Assembly (NCBI RefSeq): GCF_030732845.1
Contig: NZ_JASHKA010000033.1
Coordinates: 1-52,768, forward strand
DNA from: Roseibium sp. MMSF_3544
Lineage (GTDB): Bacteria; Pseudomonadota; Alphaproteobacteria; Rhizobiales; Stappiaceae
Direction of reading: 5' to 3'
Length of the DNA stretch: 52,768 nt
The position numbers and the translations under genes are program-made. The notes beneath the pieces were generated by a model. That model was given only the letters and a program-made list of their open reading frames with translations, was not told where the DNA came from and made no database searches. Shown one piece after another: positions 35,538 through 43,987 of the stretch. Each line of letters opens with the position of its first letter. The first letter of the stretch is position 1.

Positions 35538-35550
35538 TCTAGTGATGACG
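35524..35550. repeat. 27-nt direct repeat, left copy
   Basis: Positions 35524-35550 are identical to 45815-45841: the 3' arm and T-run of a terminator plus the non-structural CTAGTGATGACG. Including the less conserved 5' arm, similarity extends over about 50 nt (35501-35550 versus 45791-45841). The copies flank the TRAP/decarboxylase cluster in the same orientation. Confidence 0.85.
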
Positions 35551-35659
35551 TTTTGCTTTGCGCTCCTAAATTTGCAAAGTCGCCGAGCAAGTGAAGCCAC
35601 GAAAGACAAGAGAGACTAATCTTTCCAGGTTTACCGAAAAGGCATATGCCTCCCTCTCG

Positions 35660-36961
35660 TCAACTCATGTTTGAAGGCAAGAACAACGCGATCTGCGGGA
35701 ACAGGATCAGGATGATCAGGCAAACCAGCATGGCGAACCAGAAAGGTAAAACACCGCGGAAGATTGTGGCCATTGGAACATTGGCTGCGACACCCTTCAC
35801 CACAAAGACATTGATACCGACGGGCGGCGTAATCAGTCCCATCTCGATAACGATAACGGCAATGACGCCGAACCAGATCGGATCGAAGCCGAGGCCTGTG
35901 ATGATCGGGAAAACGACCGGGAGTGTCACAACAAGCATGGCAAGGCCGTCGAAGAACATGCCGAGCACGATGTAGGCTGCAAGGATCAGCAGCAGAGTCT
36001 CAAATTTACCGAGACCCGACGCCAGCAGCCAGTTCGCCAGCGTATCCGGGATGTGGGTCAACGCCAGAAACGGCCCAAAGACATGTGCACCAATGATGAT
36101 TAGGTACAGCATTGCCGTCATTGTGACGGTCCCGCGCAGGATTTCGGGAAAGGCTGAGAACTTCACTTTGCCCGACAAGACCGCCAGCACAGTAACAAGA
36201 CCAGCTCCGACACCCGCAGCTTCCACCGGAGTGAAAACACCGGCATAGATGCCACCAATGGATATCAGGATAACCAGGATCAATGGCAAGGCGGCAAGTG
36301 ACGCCAGTCCTTTCTCGCCGAGCGTTGTTTTCGGCCCGGCGGGGCCCTGCGCAGGTTTGAGCCAGGTGACGCCAATGATCACCAGAATGAACAGCAGAGA
36401 CAGCAGGATGCCTGGAAGAACTCCCGCAATGAAGAGTTTGCCGATACTTTCCTCTGTCAGAATGGCGTAAAGCACGAACCCGGTTGACGGCGGGATCAAG
36501 ATGCCGAGCGTGCCGCCAGCGGCGACCGAGCCTGTTGCCAACCCATCAGCGTAGCCGTAGCGCTTCATCTCGGGCAAGGCGACCTTGCCGATCGTGACCG
36601 CTGTTGCAACCGAGGATCCGCTGACTGCCGCAAAGGCAGCACAGCCAAGAACCGTGGACGAAGCGAGACCGCCCCGCAAGTGCCCGACCCAAGCATGGGC
36701 GGCATCATAAAGGCGCTGCGAATAACCAGCCGCTCCGGCAACATTGCCCATGAGGACAAACAGAGGAATGACCGATAGGGAGTAGGACGACACGGAGGAA
36801 TAGGTTTCCGCCGACATTGTCGAGATCGCGGCCCGATAGCCATCCATGTACCAGATGCCACCAAAGCCAACCATCAGGAGGGCCATTCCCACAGGTATGC
36901 GTAGCCCAAGGCACAGGAAAAGGGCGGCGATGCCCCAAACGCCGACAACCGTGTCACTCAT
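35660..36961 (-). CDS. dctM: TRAP transporter large permease DctM
   Basis: A 433-residue integral membrane subunit (about 12 hydrophobic segments) of a tripartite ATP-independent periplasmic transporter that drives Na+-coupled solute uptake. GVWGIAALFLCLGLRIPVGM opens the protein. Family segments include LFVLMGNVAGAAGYSQRLYD, GGTLGILIPPSTGFVLYAIL and GLITPPVGINVFVVKGVA. I chose ATG 36961, which overlaps the dctQ stop by 8 bp and gives the normal length; a longer frame to 37072 is spurious. It is co-transcribed with dctQ and dctP. Confidence 0.95.
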   Translation of the reverse strand: MSDTVVGVWGIAALFLCLGLRIPVGMALLMVGFGGIWYMDGYRAAISTMSAETYSSVSSYSLSVIPLFVLMGNVAGAAGYSQRLYDAAHAWVGHLRGGLASSTVLGCAAFAAVSGSSVATAVTIGKVALPEMKRYGYADGLATGSVAAGGTLGILIPPSTGFVLYAILTEESIGKLFIAGVLPGILLSLLFILVIIGVTWLKPAQGPAGPKTTLGEKGLASLAALPLILVILISIGGIYAGVFTPVEAAGVGAGLVTVLAVLSGKVKFSAFPEILRGTVTMTAMLYLIIIGAHVFGPFLALTHIPDTLANWLLASGLGKFETLLLILAAYIVLGMFFDGLAMLVVTLPVVFPIITGLGFDPIWFGVIAVIVIEMGLITPPVGINVFVVKGVAANVPMATIFRGVLPFWFAMLVCLIILILFPQIALFLPSNMS

Positions 36962-37466
36962 AGCCGCGCACTCCGGTCCGGAACTGACGCCAAAGCTGGA
37001 GCAGCAGTACGAGGATATAGAGACCCATGCCCGCGCAAATCGCGGCGTATGCTGTCCAGAGCGGCAGTTCAATCATGTTGGTGACGTCTTCATACTCGAC
37101 GGCATCGAGCATCTTGTCCCAGGCTTTTTCAACCAGCATGTAGAGGACGCAAATACCGAGCAGACGGGCGAAGATATCGCAGATGTAACGGCCAAGCTCA
37201 CCAAGGCGCGGGTCGAATATGTCAACGCGAATATGCTGGTTGGTCAGGGCGGTGTAGGGCATGGCCAGCATCACAACAAAGACCATGCCCAGCTGAACGA
37301 TTTCCTGACTGCCAAGCAGAGGTGCGCTCAGCACGTATCTGAAGAACACCGAAACCATCACGAGAACCATCACACCGCACAGGATCAGTCCACTGGCGAG
37401 CGCGGCGAGAGCGAGGACGCGTTCAGGGAGACCCTGAACGCTTTTTTTTGACGTCTGCTCGGCCAT
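36954..37466 (-). CDS. dctQ: TRAP transporter small permease DctQ
   Basis: A 170-residue four-helix membrane subunit that bridges DctP and DctM. VLVMVSVFFRYVLSAPLLGSQEI is the conserved DctQ helix-2 region and QHIRVDIF the next loop. It sits between dctP (5 bp upstream) and dctM (8-bp overlap), the standard order of a TRAP operon. Confidence 0.93.
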   Translation of the reverse strand: MAEQTSKKSVQGLPERVLALAALASGLILCGVMVLVMVSVFFRYVLSAPLLGSQEIVQLGMVFVVMLAMPYTALTNQHIRVDIFDPRLGELGRYICDIFARLLGICVLYMLVEKAWDKMLDAVEYEDVTNMIELPLWTAYAAICAGMGLYILVLLLQLWRQFRTGVRGYE

Positions 37467-37471
37467 CGGAC

Positions 37472-38467
37472 TTACTGCCGCAGCGCGTTCACATAAGCAC
37501 CGGCGTCGACGCCGTCGCTTTCAAGTTCTGCAACGACTTCTTCGATCAAGGCGTCGGTTGCGGCGTTGAACTTGGCAGCTTCCTCGGGGCTGAGTTCGAT
37601 GATTTCCTTGCCCATATCCGAGAAAGCCTTGAGTGCACGCTCTGCACCGGCGGCCTGAGTCTTTCGTCCTGCTTCCGACAGGGTTGCACCGGCGAGACCT
37701 TCCAAGACAGCCTGTTTTTCTTCACCGAGGTCTTTCCAGCTGTCCCGGTTCATGACCAGCATCATCGGAGAGTTGGTGGAGTTCATGCCCGTGGTCACAT
37801 GGTTCGCGACTTCCTTGAGTTTGAAGCTGTTCAAAACTGATGCGTCCACCAGGACGCCATCAATGACGCCCGTTGCCAGAGAGTTGTAAACCTCCGTGAT
37901 CGGCATGGAGACAGGCGTCGCCCCCCACGCAGCGGCAACTCGGCCAACATTTTTGGACGGTACGCGGATCTTCAGACCCTTAACGTCCTCAAGCGAGCGA
38001 ATGGGTTTGTTCGCCGTCATCAAAACGCCCGGGGGATTGGACCAGAGTGCAAGCAGCTTTGTGCGGCGAAACTCCTTGGAAACCTCGTCAATATTGTCCC
38101 AGAAAGTTGCCGTCACGTCCTTGCCTGCCGGGACGACACCCGGCAGCTCCACCAGGAGCGTCTTCTTGAATTGTGAAGCCGTGTATCCCGGCAAGGCCAG
38201 GGTGATATCGGCGACACCGTCAACGGCCCGGTCATATTGCTTTGCCGGCCCGGCGCCAAGCTCGCCACCCGGATAAATGCGGATCGTCAGGTCTCCACCA
38301 CTCTTTTCGGCAATCTGCTCCGAGAGGGGGGTCATGAGCTCCACATGCAGTGGGTACTTTGTCGATGCAAAATGGGCGAGTTTCAGTTCTTCCGCTTTCG
38401 CTGAGTAAGCGGCCAAAGACATGGCAATGGCCGCAGCGCCGAGCGCGAGTTTCCGTTGAATGGACAT
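37472..38467 (-). CDS. dctP: TRAP transporter substrate-binding protein DctP
   Basis: A 331-residue periplasmic binding protein with a signal peptide ending about SLAAYSAKA. FASTKYPLHVELMTPLSEQI and GGDLTIRIYPGGELG are the N-lobe signature. The DctP carboxylate-binding Arg lies in LKIRVPSKNVGRVAAAWGATP, with TGVIDGVLVDASVLNSFKL after it. The Arg implies an organic acid ligand; downstream enzymes suggest a 2-oxo acid or its aromatic or aliphatic precursor. The gene starts 37 bp after the ThDP-enzyme stop and is likely transcribed from the same promoter. Confidence 0.93.
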   Translation of the reverse strand: MSIQRKLALGAAAIAMSLAAYSAKAEELKLAHFASTKYPLHVELMTPLSEQIAEKSGGDLTIRIYPGGELGAGPAKQYDRAVDGVADITLALPGYTASQFKKTLLVELPGVVPAGKDVTATFWDNIDEVSKEFRRTKLLALWSNPPGVLMTANKPIRSLEDVKGLKIRVPSKNVGRVAAAWGATPVSMPITEVYNSLATGVIDGVLVDASVLNSFKLKEVANHVTTGMNSTNSPMMLVMNRDSWKDLGEEKQAVLEGLAGATLSEAGRKTQAAGAERALKAFSDMGKEIIELSPEEAAKFNAATDALIEEVVAELESDGVDAGAYVNALRQ

Positions 38468-38504
38468 ATGCTCCTCCTTCAGTGTCGGGATGTGAGGTTG
38501 CGGG

Positions 38505-40238
38505 CTAGTGCGGGCTGGTTCTCTCGATTGCGATGTTCAGGAGAACCTGACGTTTTTCCGTCGTGGCGACCTGGATTGCCCGGTCCAGGGCCGCCGGAAG
38601 CGCATCGCCTGCCGTAACCGTCTCCGTGTAGGCGCGGCTGGCTTCGGCAGTCTTGGTAAAATCTGGGCTGGGTCTCAGCGAGGTGAGCGGGACGTCGTTG
38701 GATTGTCTTGCAAGACCGCCCTTGTAGAGTCCTTCCGCGGAGTGACGAACGGCCCCCCATTCCTCGTTGTTGAGAACAAGGACGATCAGGGGCAGTTCGA
38801 GCGCCTCGGCCACCTGGTGACACACGGTCGGGTTAGCAAACATGTAGCTGCCATCGCCCATGGTCGCGATGACAAGGCGATCACGATCGGCGAGCTGTGC
38901 ACCCAGAGCCGCAGGAAGACCCCAGCCAAGACCACCTGAATGCGGTTCCTGGAAGTAGCTGAGATGATCCTCAAGTTCGAGTGGTGGCAACGGGCAACCA
39001 AGTTCGTGAAAGACAGAGGCTTTTCTGCCCGTGATGGCCCGCCCGAGACAATGGCTGACCCATTCCTTGCTCATTGGCGAGCCGTTGCCGCTCTGTGCAT
39101 GCTTGCGTACCATTTCGCGATCAGCAGCAGCTGCCGCTTCAACCCGCGCGCGGCGTTGCGTCAACAGTACGTCATCCCGCGGATGAAGGTTCACGGCGTC
39201 AATCAGGTCGAGAATGGTGGGTGCAAGCTCACCTGCGAGCGCGACGTCGGCTGGAAAATTGCGGACGGGCGTACGCGAAAAGAGAGGGTCGGGACCCAGC
39301 TGGATAACCTTGACATCCTCGCGAAGGGTTACCTGATCCGGCCACCAGGGTGCCAAGGCGTTCAGAACCAGAATGACGTCGGCTTCGCCCAGGAACGCAT
39401 TCGGGTTCCAACCGATATGCATCGGATTGGACATTGGAATTGCGATCTGGTTTGCCCAGTAGTGGGATAACGGCAGCGACCAATCCTGGACGAATTCAGA
39501 GAGCGCGGCGAACGCTTCCGCAGAACCAGCACCGCGCTGTGCAATGATCAGCGGGCTTTTTGCGGTCGCCAACAGTTCCGCCGCTTTGGCAAGTGCCTCT
39601 TTGTCGGGCGCTGTGAAGACTGGTGTCATGGAGGAGGCTGCGGCCAGACCCTCCGTAGAGGTCTCCTCACACAATACCTCGCGTGGAAGACTCAGGTAGA
39701 CAGGTCCCTTGGGTGTCGAATTTGAAATTGCCCAGGCCCGGTCGAACAGGTCTGACACCTGCTCAGGAAACCGCAGTTCGTAATCCCACTTGGTGCATTC
39801 GCGCACAAGTGAGGCCTGGTCGAACATTTCCTGGCCCCAGCCGATTGGAACAGTGCGGGCCCCGAAACGCTCCTTTTCCATCACGGGCGTTCGACCGGAC
39901 ATGAGAAACATCGGGATCTGGTCACACCAGGCATTGATCGCACCGGTGGCACCGTTGGAGAGGCCGACATTGGTGTGCAACATGACCGACTGCATCCGGC
40001 CCGAAATCTGGTAGTAACCGTGCGCCATACCCATCGCCAGGTTTTCGTGGGGGCAAACAACAGGCGTCGGCAGATCAATATTCTTCCGGTCCGCCTCGAT
40101 CAGTCCTTCGATGATCGGCGGAAAATCCGTACCTGAATTGGTGAAGACATAGTCGACCCCAAGGGCCTTGAGTTTGCCAAAGAGAGCCCCTCCGGCCCGC
40201 ACGCTGCCGGGTGCACCCGTGGTGGATTTTTCGAGCAT
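38505..40238 (-). CDS. ThDP-dependent decarboxylase-like enzyme
   Basis: A 577-residue enzyme of the acetolactate synthase / benzoylformate decarboxylase superfamily. The Pyr domain has Glu65 (VCPHENLAMGMAHGYYQ), the cofactor-activating residue; a central domain follows at about 200-350. The PP domain has the Mg-ThDP motif GDGSYMFANPTVCHQ through NN at 461-491. No FAD-binding hallmark of true acetolactate synthase is obvious, and no regulatory subunit is present. Together with the aldehyde dehydrogenase 48 bp upstream it probably decarboxylates an imported 2-oxo acid to an aldehyde. The substrate is not defined by sequence; oxalyl-CoA or sulfopyruvate-type chemistry cannot be excluded. Confidence 0.85.
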   Translation of the reverse strand: MLEKSTTGAPGSVRAGGALFGKLKALGVDYVFTNSGTDFPPIIEGLIEADRKNIDLPTPVVCPHENLAMGMAHGYYQISGRMQSVMLHTNVGLSNGATGAINAWCDQIPMFLMSGRTPVMEKERFGARTVPIGWGQEMFDQASLVRECTKWDYELRFPEQVSDLFDRAWAISNSTPKGPVYLSLPREVLCEETSTEGLAAASSMTPVFTAPDKEALAKAAELLATAKSPLIIAQRGAGSAEAFAALSEFVQDWSLPLSHYWANQIAIPMSNPMHIGWNPNAFLGEADVILVLNALAPWWPDQVTLREDVKVIQLGPDPLFSRTPVRNFPADVALAGELAPTILDLIDAVNLHPRDDVLLTQRRARVEAAAAADREMVRKHAQSGNGSPMSKEWVSHCLGRAITGRKASVFHELGCPLPPLELEDHLSYFQEPHSGGLGWGLPAALGAQLADRDRLVIATMGDGSYMFANPTVCHQVAEALELPLIVLVLNNEEWGAVRHSAEGLYKGGLARQSNDVPLTSLRPSPDFTKTAEASRAYTETVTAGDALPAALDRAIQVATTEKRQVLLNIAIERTSPH

Positions 40239-40286
40239 TTTGATCTCCGGATGATGATCCCGGATGGTTGTCCGGGAGATGTCACA

Positions 40287-41747
40287 TCAGATCGGGTAGT
40301 GCTGGTTCGGGTCCTCGATGGTGATCCAACGCAGCTCAGTAAATTCGTTGATCGCCGCTGTTCCACCGAAACGCCCGTAGCCCGAGGCCTTGGTGCCGCC
40401 GAACGGCATATGCGCTTCATCTCCAACTGAGGGACCGTTGATGTGTGCGATGCCCGTTTGCAGTCGTTTGGCGACTTCGAAAGCGTGCCTTGTGTCCTTG
40501 CCGAAGACGGATGCCGTCAGGCCATAGGGCGTGTCGTTGGCGATTTCGATGGCGTGGTCTTCATCGCGCGCCCGCATGACAGTCGTGACCGGCCCGAAGC
40601 TTTCGGCGTGGTAGATGTCCATCTCGGGCGTTACACCAGCCACGATCGTCGGCGGCATGATTGTGCCTTCTTCTGGAGCGCCTCCGCAAAGGAGCTCAGC
40701 ACCCTTTTCCAGGGCGTCGCCGATGAGGCGGTTGACATGGTCGATTGTGTCCCGGTCAACAACGGACCCGATATGGATCGTTTCTTCAGGCCGACCTGTT
40801 TTCAGGCTTTTGGTTTTTGCAACAAACGCTTCGATGAACGTGTCGGCAACGGCCTCGAGAACGATGATCTTCTCGGTCGACATGCAGATTTGGCCTTGAT
40901 TGAAGAACGCACCGAAGGCAGCAGCGTTCACGGCCCCAGAGATGTCCGCATCCTCGAGAACGATCTGTGGCGCTTTTCCGCCAAGTTCCAAAAGGCAAGG
41001 CTTCAGGTGTCTCGCGGCGCGCTCCGCAATGATCTGACCAACACGAGTTGAACCGGTAAAGTTGATGCGCCGGGTGAGGGGATGGTCCACCAACGCGTTC
41101 ACCACTTCGGGACCGTCAGCGGCTGAATGCGTAATGATGTTGAGAACGCCGCCTGGCAGACCGCCATCTTTCATGCAGTCGCCGATCAGCCGATGTAGGC
41201 CGGGACACTTTTCTGATGCCTTCATCACAACGGTATTGCCGCATGCGATTGGCATTGCAAAACTACGCACGCCCAAAATGACGGGAGCATTCCAGGGGGC
41301 CATTCCAACAAGAACGCCGATCGGCTGACGGTAACCCATGGCCAGGGTGCCAGGCTTGTCAGCCGGAATGATCTCGCCCTTGATCTGCGTCGTTAGCGAG
41401 GCTGCCTCGCGCAACATTCGCGCAGCCAACATCACGTTGAACCCGATCCAGGCCATCGTCATGCCCAGTTCCCGGGATCCGAGCTCGGCGATTTCCCCTT
41501 TGCGCGCCTCAAGAGCGTCCGCGCAGGAATTGAGGATTGTGCGCCGTTGATTGGGAGAGGTCTCCGACCACGATGGGAATGCCTTGTCGGCAGCCTGGAC
41601 CGCGAGATCGACTTCGGCCGATTTACAGGCGGTTGCGACGGTTACGATCTGCGAGGTCACCGGATCCCTGCGCTCAAAGACAGCGCTTTCTTGCGAGACT
41701 AAATCCTCATTCGCGATCAGCGCACTAACGGCGCGGACATTTGACAT
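40287..41747 (-). CDS. NAD(P)-dependent aldehyde dehydrogenase
   Basis: A 486-residue aldehyde dehydrogenase oxidising an aldehyde to its acid. Asn153 lies in APWNAP, Glu254 in LELGGKAP, and the catalytic Cys288 in NQGQICMSTEKI. The latter sequence and MGYRQPIGVLVGMAPWNAP recall the benzaldehyde/salicylaldehyde/vanillin dehydrogenase group. The ATG at 41747 follows GGAGG. It is the first gene of the minus-strand operon ALDH - ThDP enzyme - dctPQM and divergent from the IclR regulator, which probably controls it. Confidence 0.93.
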   Translation of the reverse strand: MSNVRAVSALIANEDLVSQESAVFERRDPVTSQIVTVATACKSAEVDLAVQAADKAFPSWSETSPNQRRTILNSCADALEARKGEIAELGSRELGMTMAWIGFNVMLAARMLREAASLTTQIKGEIIPADKPGTLAMGYRQPIGVLVGMAPWNAPVILGVRSFAMPIACGNTVVMKASEKCPGLHRLIGDCMKDGGLPGGVLNIITHSAADGPEVVNALVDHPLTRRINFTGSTRVGQIIAERAARHLKPCLLELGGKAPQIVLEDADISGAVNAAAFGAFFNQGQICMSTEKIIVLEAVADTFIEAFVAKTKSLKTGRPEETIHIGSVVDRDTIDHVNRLIGDALEKGAELLCGGAPEEGTIMPPTIVAGVTPEMDIYHAESFGPVTTVMRARDEDHAIEIANDTPYGLTASVFGKDTRHAFEVAKRLQTGIAHINGPSVGDEAHMPFGGTKASGYGRFGGTAAINEFTELRWITIEDPNQHYPI

Positions 41748-41789
41748 CTCTTCCTCCAAATCTCAATTAATAAGATTTATTTCTCACTA

Positions 41790-41817
41790 TTTGACATATG
41801 CAGATTAGATTGTCAAG
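41790..41817. promoter_or_regulatory. Divergent promoter/operator of ALDH and iclR genes
   Basis: TTTGACAT at 41790-41797 and TTGTCAAG at 41810-41817 place two facing TTGACA boxes 14 nt apart. On the minus strand TTGACA is followed after 17 nt by CAAATA, a fair -10 for the ALDH operon. The same arrangement recurs at 45031-45057. Confidence 0.5.
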
Positions 41818-41880
41818 CGAGTGCGAATGGTTCAAAAGGAAGAAACCCCTCGCAGACGACAACGAGAAGAGATCTAGGAC

Positions 41881-42588
41881 ATGAGCACACCCCTGAACGG
41901 ATCCGTTCTGAAGGCTTTCTCGATTCTGCGACTCATTACGCCGGAGCGTCCCGAAATCTCCGCAAGTACAGTGGCTTCCGAGTTCGGGATGAACACAGCG
42001 ACGGCGCATCGCTTCTTGCTGACGCTTGAAGAAAGCGGTGCCCTGGTCAGCTATCGCCGGGGGTATTTTTCACTGGGAGCTGGTATTCAGGAACTTGGTC
42101 GACTTGCGGAAATCACCAACCCGTTGGCGATAAAGTTGCAACCAATCGTCTCGGATCTCGCCCGCAAACTTCATGAATCCGTGATGGTGTGCCGTCTGGG
42201 GCGGAAGGGGCCGACCTGCATTGCAGTTGCGCCGTCAGACCGGCCGCTCACCGTGAACATAAACGTGGGAACTGTTCTCCCGATTGGGGTTACAGCGCAA
42301 GGACGTCTGTGGCTCGCAAACATGTCGGAAGAAGACGTGAAGGACTGGCTGGAAGGTGCCGCAGAGCCGACGGCGCCAGAGCTGGAACAGATCAAGGCGC
42401 AAGACTACGCGCGCAACAGCGGCGAGAACGAACCGGACATCGGTGCGCTTGCCGTGCCGGTGCGCGGCAGGAACGGTGAGGTTGCCCTCACACTTTCAAC
42501 ATTTGGAATGCTGAGCCGGTTTGATGACGAAATGGTTGAAAATGCACTGCCGATTCTAAAGGCCGCGGCGGCTCAGATTCATCTTTGA
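41881..42588 (+). CDS. IclR family transcriptional regulator
   Basis: A 235-residue regulator with an N-terminal winged helix (GSVLKAFSILRLITPERPEI, then FGMNTATAHRFLLTLEESGA) at about 5-65 and a C-terminal GAF-like effector domain from about 80. Family markers are ELGRLAEITNPLAIKLQPIV and YARNSGENEPDIGALAVPV, the latter the ligand-pocket region. IclR proteins often govern aromatic or organic-acid catabolism; here it is divergent from the ALDH/ThDP/TRAP operon and is its probable regulator. The ligand may be the imported acid. Confidence 0.92.
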   Translation: MSTPLNGSVLKAFSILRLITPERPEISASTVASEFGMNTATAHRFLLTLEESGALVSYRRGYFSLGAGIQELGRLAEITNPLAIKLQPIVSDLARKLHESVMVCRLGRKGPTCIAVAPSDRPLTVNINVGTVLPIGVTAQGRLWLANMSEEDVKDWLEGAAEPTAPELEQIKAQDYARNSGENEPDIGALAVPVRGRNGEVALTLSTFGMLSRFDDEMVENALPILKAAAAQIHL

Positions 42589-42612
42589 CCTGAGCCGGCA
42601 ACACACGGCAGT

Positions 42613-43110
42613 TCAATCGGCCGATTGCTCTACCCGCTTCTTCAACGCGTCCAGCGTTTTCGCATAGGACGGCTCGATCCAGTCCGAATTCCAGAACCAG
42701 AGCCCCAGACCTCGATCAATTTCGTGCTGGATAACCTTCGTGCCGCCGTCAACCGGTTCAAGCAGCCATTGATGATCGAAAGTCAGAAGCCCAGGAACAC
42801 CGCCGGTCTGCCTTAGTTCTCTGGACGGTGTGATGGTGACAACCGTCCCTGTCATTTCAAGCAGATTGCCGTTCGGATCACGAACCTTGTAGGCGAGCTT
42901 CGCGCCCTCGGAATAGTCGCCATTGGCCTCGACAAAAACCGGGTTCCATTCGGGGTAGGACCGGGTGTCGAGCAAGACGGCCCAGACGGCCTCGGCGGGA
43001 GCCTCGATCATGGTCTCCACGTGGAACGTTTTTTTGGTCAGGAACGCGCCGGCGATCGCAGCGATGGTGAGCGCGGGAATGCCCCATTTCAATACGGTCA
43101 GAACCATCAC
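42613..43110 (-). CDS. SRPBCC family protein with N-terminal membrane segment
   Basis: A 165-residue protein. A hydrophobic segment at about 3-26 (VLTVLKWGIPALTIAAIAGA) anchors or exports it. The rest is a START/Bet v 1-like SRPBCC fold: FHVETMIEAPAEAVWAVLLD, YPEWNPVF, and a C-terminal helix with YAKTLDALKKRVEQ. Such domains bind hydrophobic ligands; no catalytic role is evident. Its ATG overlaps the stop of the alpha/beta hydrolase upstream (43107-43110), so it is translationally coupled to it. It is convergent with iclR. Confidence 0.85.
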   Translation of the reverse strand: MMVLTVLKWGIPALTIAAIAGAFLTKKTFHVETMIEAPAEAVWAVLLDTRSYPEWNPVFVEANGDYSEGAKLAYKVRDPNGNLLEMTGTVVTITPSRELRQTGGVPGLLTFDHQWLLEPVDGGTKVIQHEIDRGLGLWFWNSDWIEPSYAKTLDALKKRVEQSAD

Positions 43111-43976
43111 ATGTACCTGTCGAACCAGCCCATGACCTCTTCGGGATGGGTTCCGAGATAGTCGTAGGCTGCAAACCGGCTTTTCGCCAGATCAAGCAGC
43201 ATCATGTCCTTTTCCACACTCAACGCGTCATAGTAGTCGCGCACCATGCCCATTTCCGTCCACGGATCGTTGGAGTTCTGAACGACCAGGGTGGGCACCG
43301 TCACCTTTGGTGCGTCTTTGACGAAGTCGGGCGTGGACATGTCAAAACCAAGCCGCTTTTCGCTAACCTTTTCACCGGACCGGGCCATGAAACCGGGCAT
43401 GCCAAGCGCCTTGATGAAACAGGTATAGAGAAGAGGTTGAACCGCGACCATCGCCTTGAGGTTCGTCCGTCTGCCCAGCCCATTCTCGCGGCCGAATGCG
43501 TAGGTGGTCGATGCCGATCCCATGCATATGCTGAGCAAACCGATCGATGCGTCCGGGAACCCTGCCGTTGCAAAGTCCACCGCCGCGATCACGTCCTTGG
43601 CTTCTTCCGGGCCCCAGCTCACCCAGGGGATGGTGCCGATGTCGCTCTCGCCATGACCGCGCAGGTCATACATGAGAACAGAGTATCCCTGGTCGACAAG
43701 GTATTTCGCCTGGCGCAGGAACTTGATGTCCTGCTTCCACGGTGCGATCGGGCCGTGGCCCTTGGGGGTCCAGCCGCCGCGGTTGCATTGGACGCCGAAA
43801 TGGCTCTGGACGATCACCTTGCCGGTCCCGCCCTTGATCAGCCAACCGCGAAGCGTGACGCCATCTTCTGCCTTGAATTCCACGTCCTCATAGTCGAGCC
43901 CATGGGCCTCCGGGCTGTCGAACAGCGGAGACTGAAAGGGCTTGACCATCATGTTCGAAATCATGTTCCCAAACAT
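43107..43976 (-). CDS. Alpha/beta hydrolase, cytoplasmic, Cys nucleophile
   Basis: A 289-residue alpha/beta hydrolase of the COG1073-like group. The nucleophile elbow is S-I-C-M-G with Cys151, the dienelactone-hydrolase-like form. The oxyanion/structural motif YDLRGHGESD is near 103-112, and NSNDPWTEM contains the late acidic residue. The expected catalytic His loop reads KSRFAAYDYLG, with no His at the usual place. I chose ATG 43976 because GAGGAG lies about 9 nt upstream. It is the middle gene of a tight three-gene unit with a related exported hydrolase and the SRPBCC protein. The substrate is unknown. Confidence 0.8.
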   Translation of the reverse strand: MFGNMISNMMVKPFQSPLFDSPEAHGLDYEDVEFKAEDGVTLRGWLIKGGTGKVIVQSHFGVQCNRGGWTPKGHGPIAPWKQDIKFLRQAKYLVDQGYSVLMYDLRGHGESDIGTIPWVSWGPEEAKDVIAAVDFATAGFPDASIGLLSICMGSASTTYAFGRENGLGRRTNLKAMVAVQPLLYTCFIKALGMPGFMARSGEKVSEKRLGFDMSTPDFVKDAPKVTVPTLVVQNSNDPWTEMGMVRDYYDALSVEKDMMLLDLAKSRFAAYDYLGTHPEEVMGWFDRYM

Positions 43977-43987
43977 CGTCCAACTCC

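Noticed and set aside
34491..35609. 372-codon minus-strand frame opposite the 721-aa exported protein
   Set aside because: Low-complexity Arg/His/Gln-rich translation, no SD, entirely antisense to a gene with signal peptide and terminator.
38508..38939. 143-codon plus-strand frame opposite the ThDP enzyme
   Set aside because: Antisense to the ThDP-binding motif, with no ribosome-binding site.
42615..42626. Palindrome AATCGGCCGATT at the end of the SRPBCC gene as a terminator
   Set aside because: Lies within the coding end, with no loop and no T-run; more likely chance.
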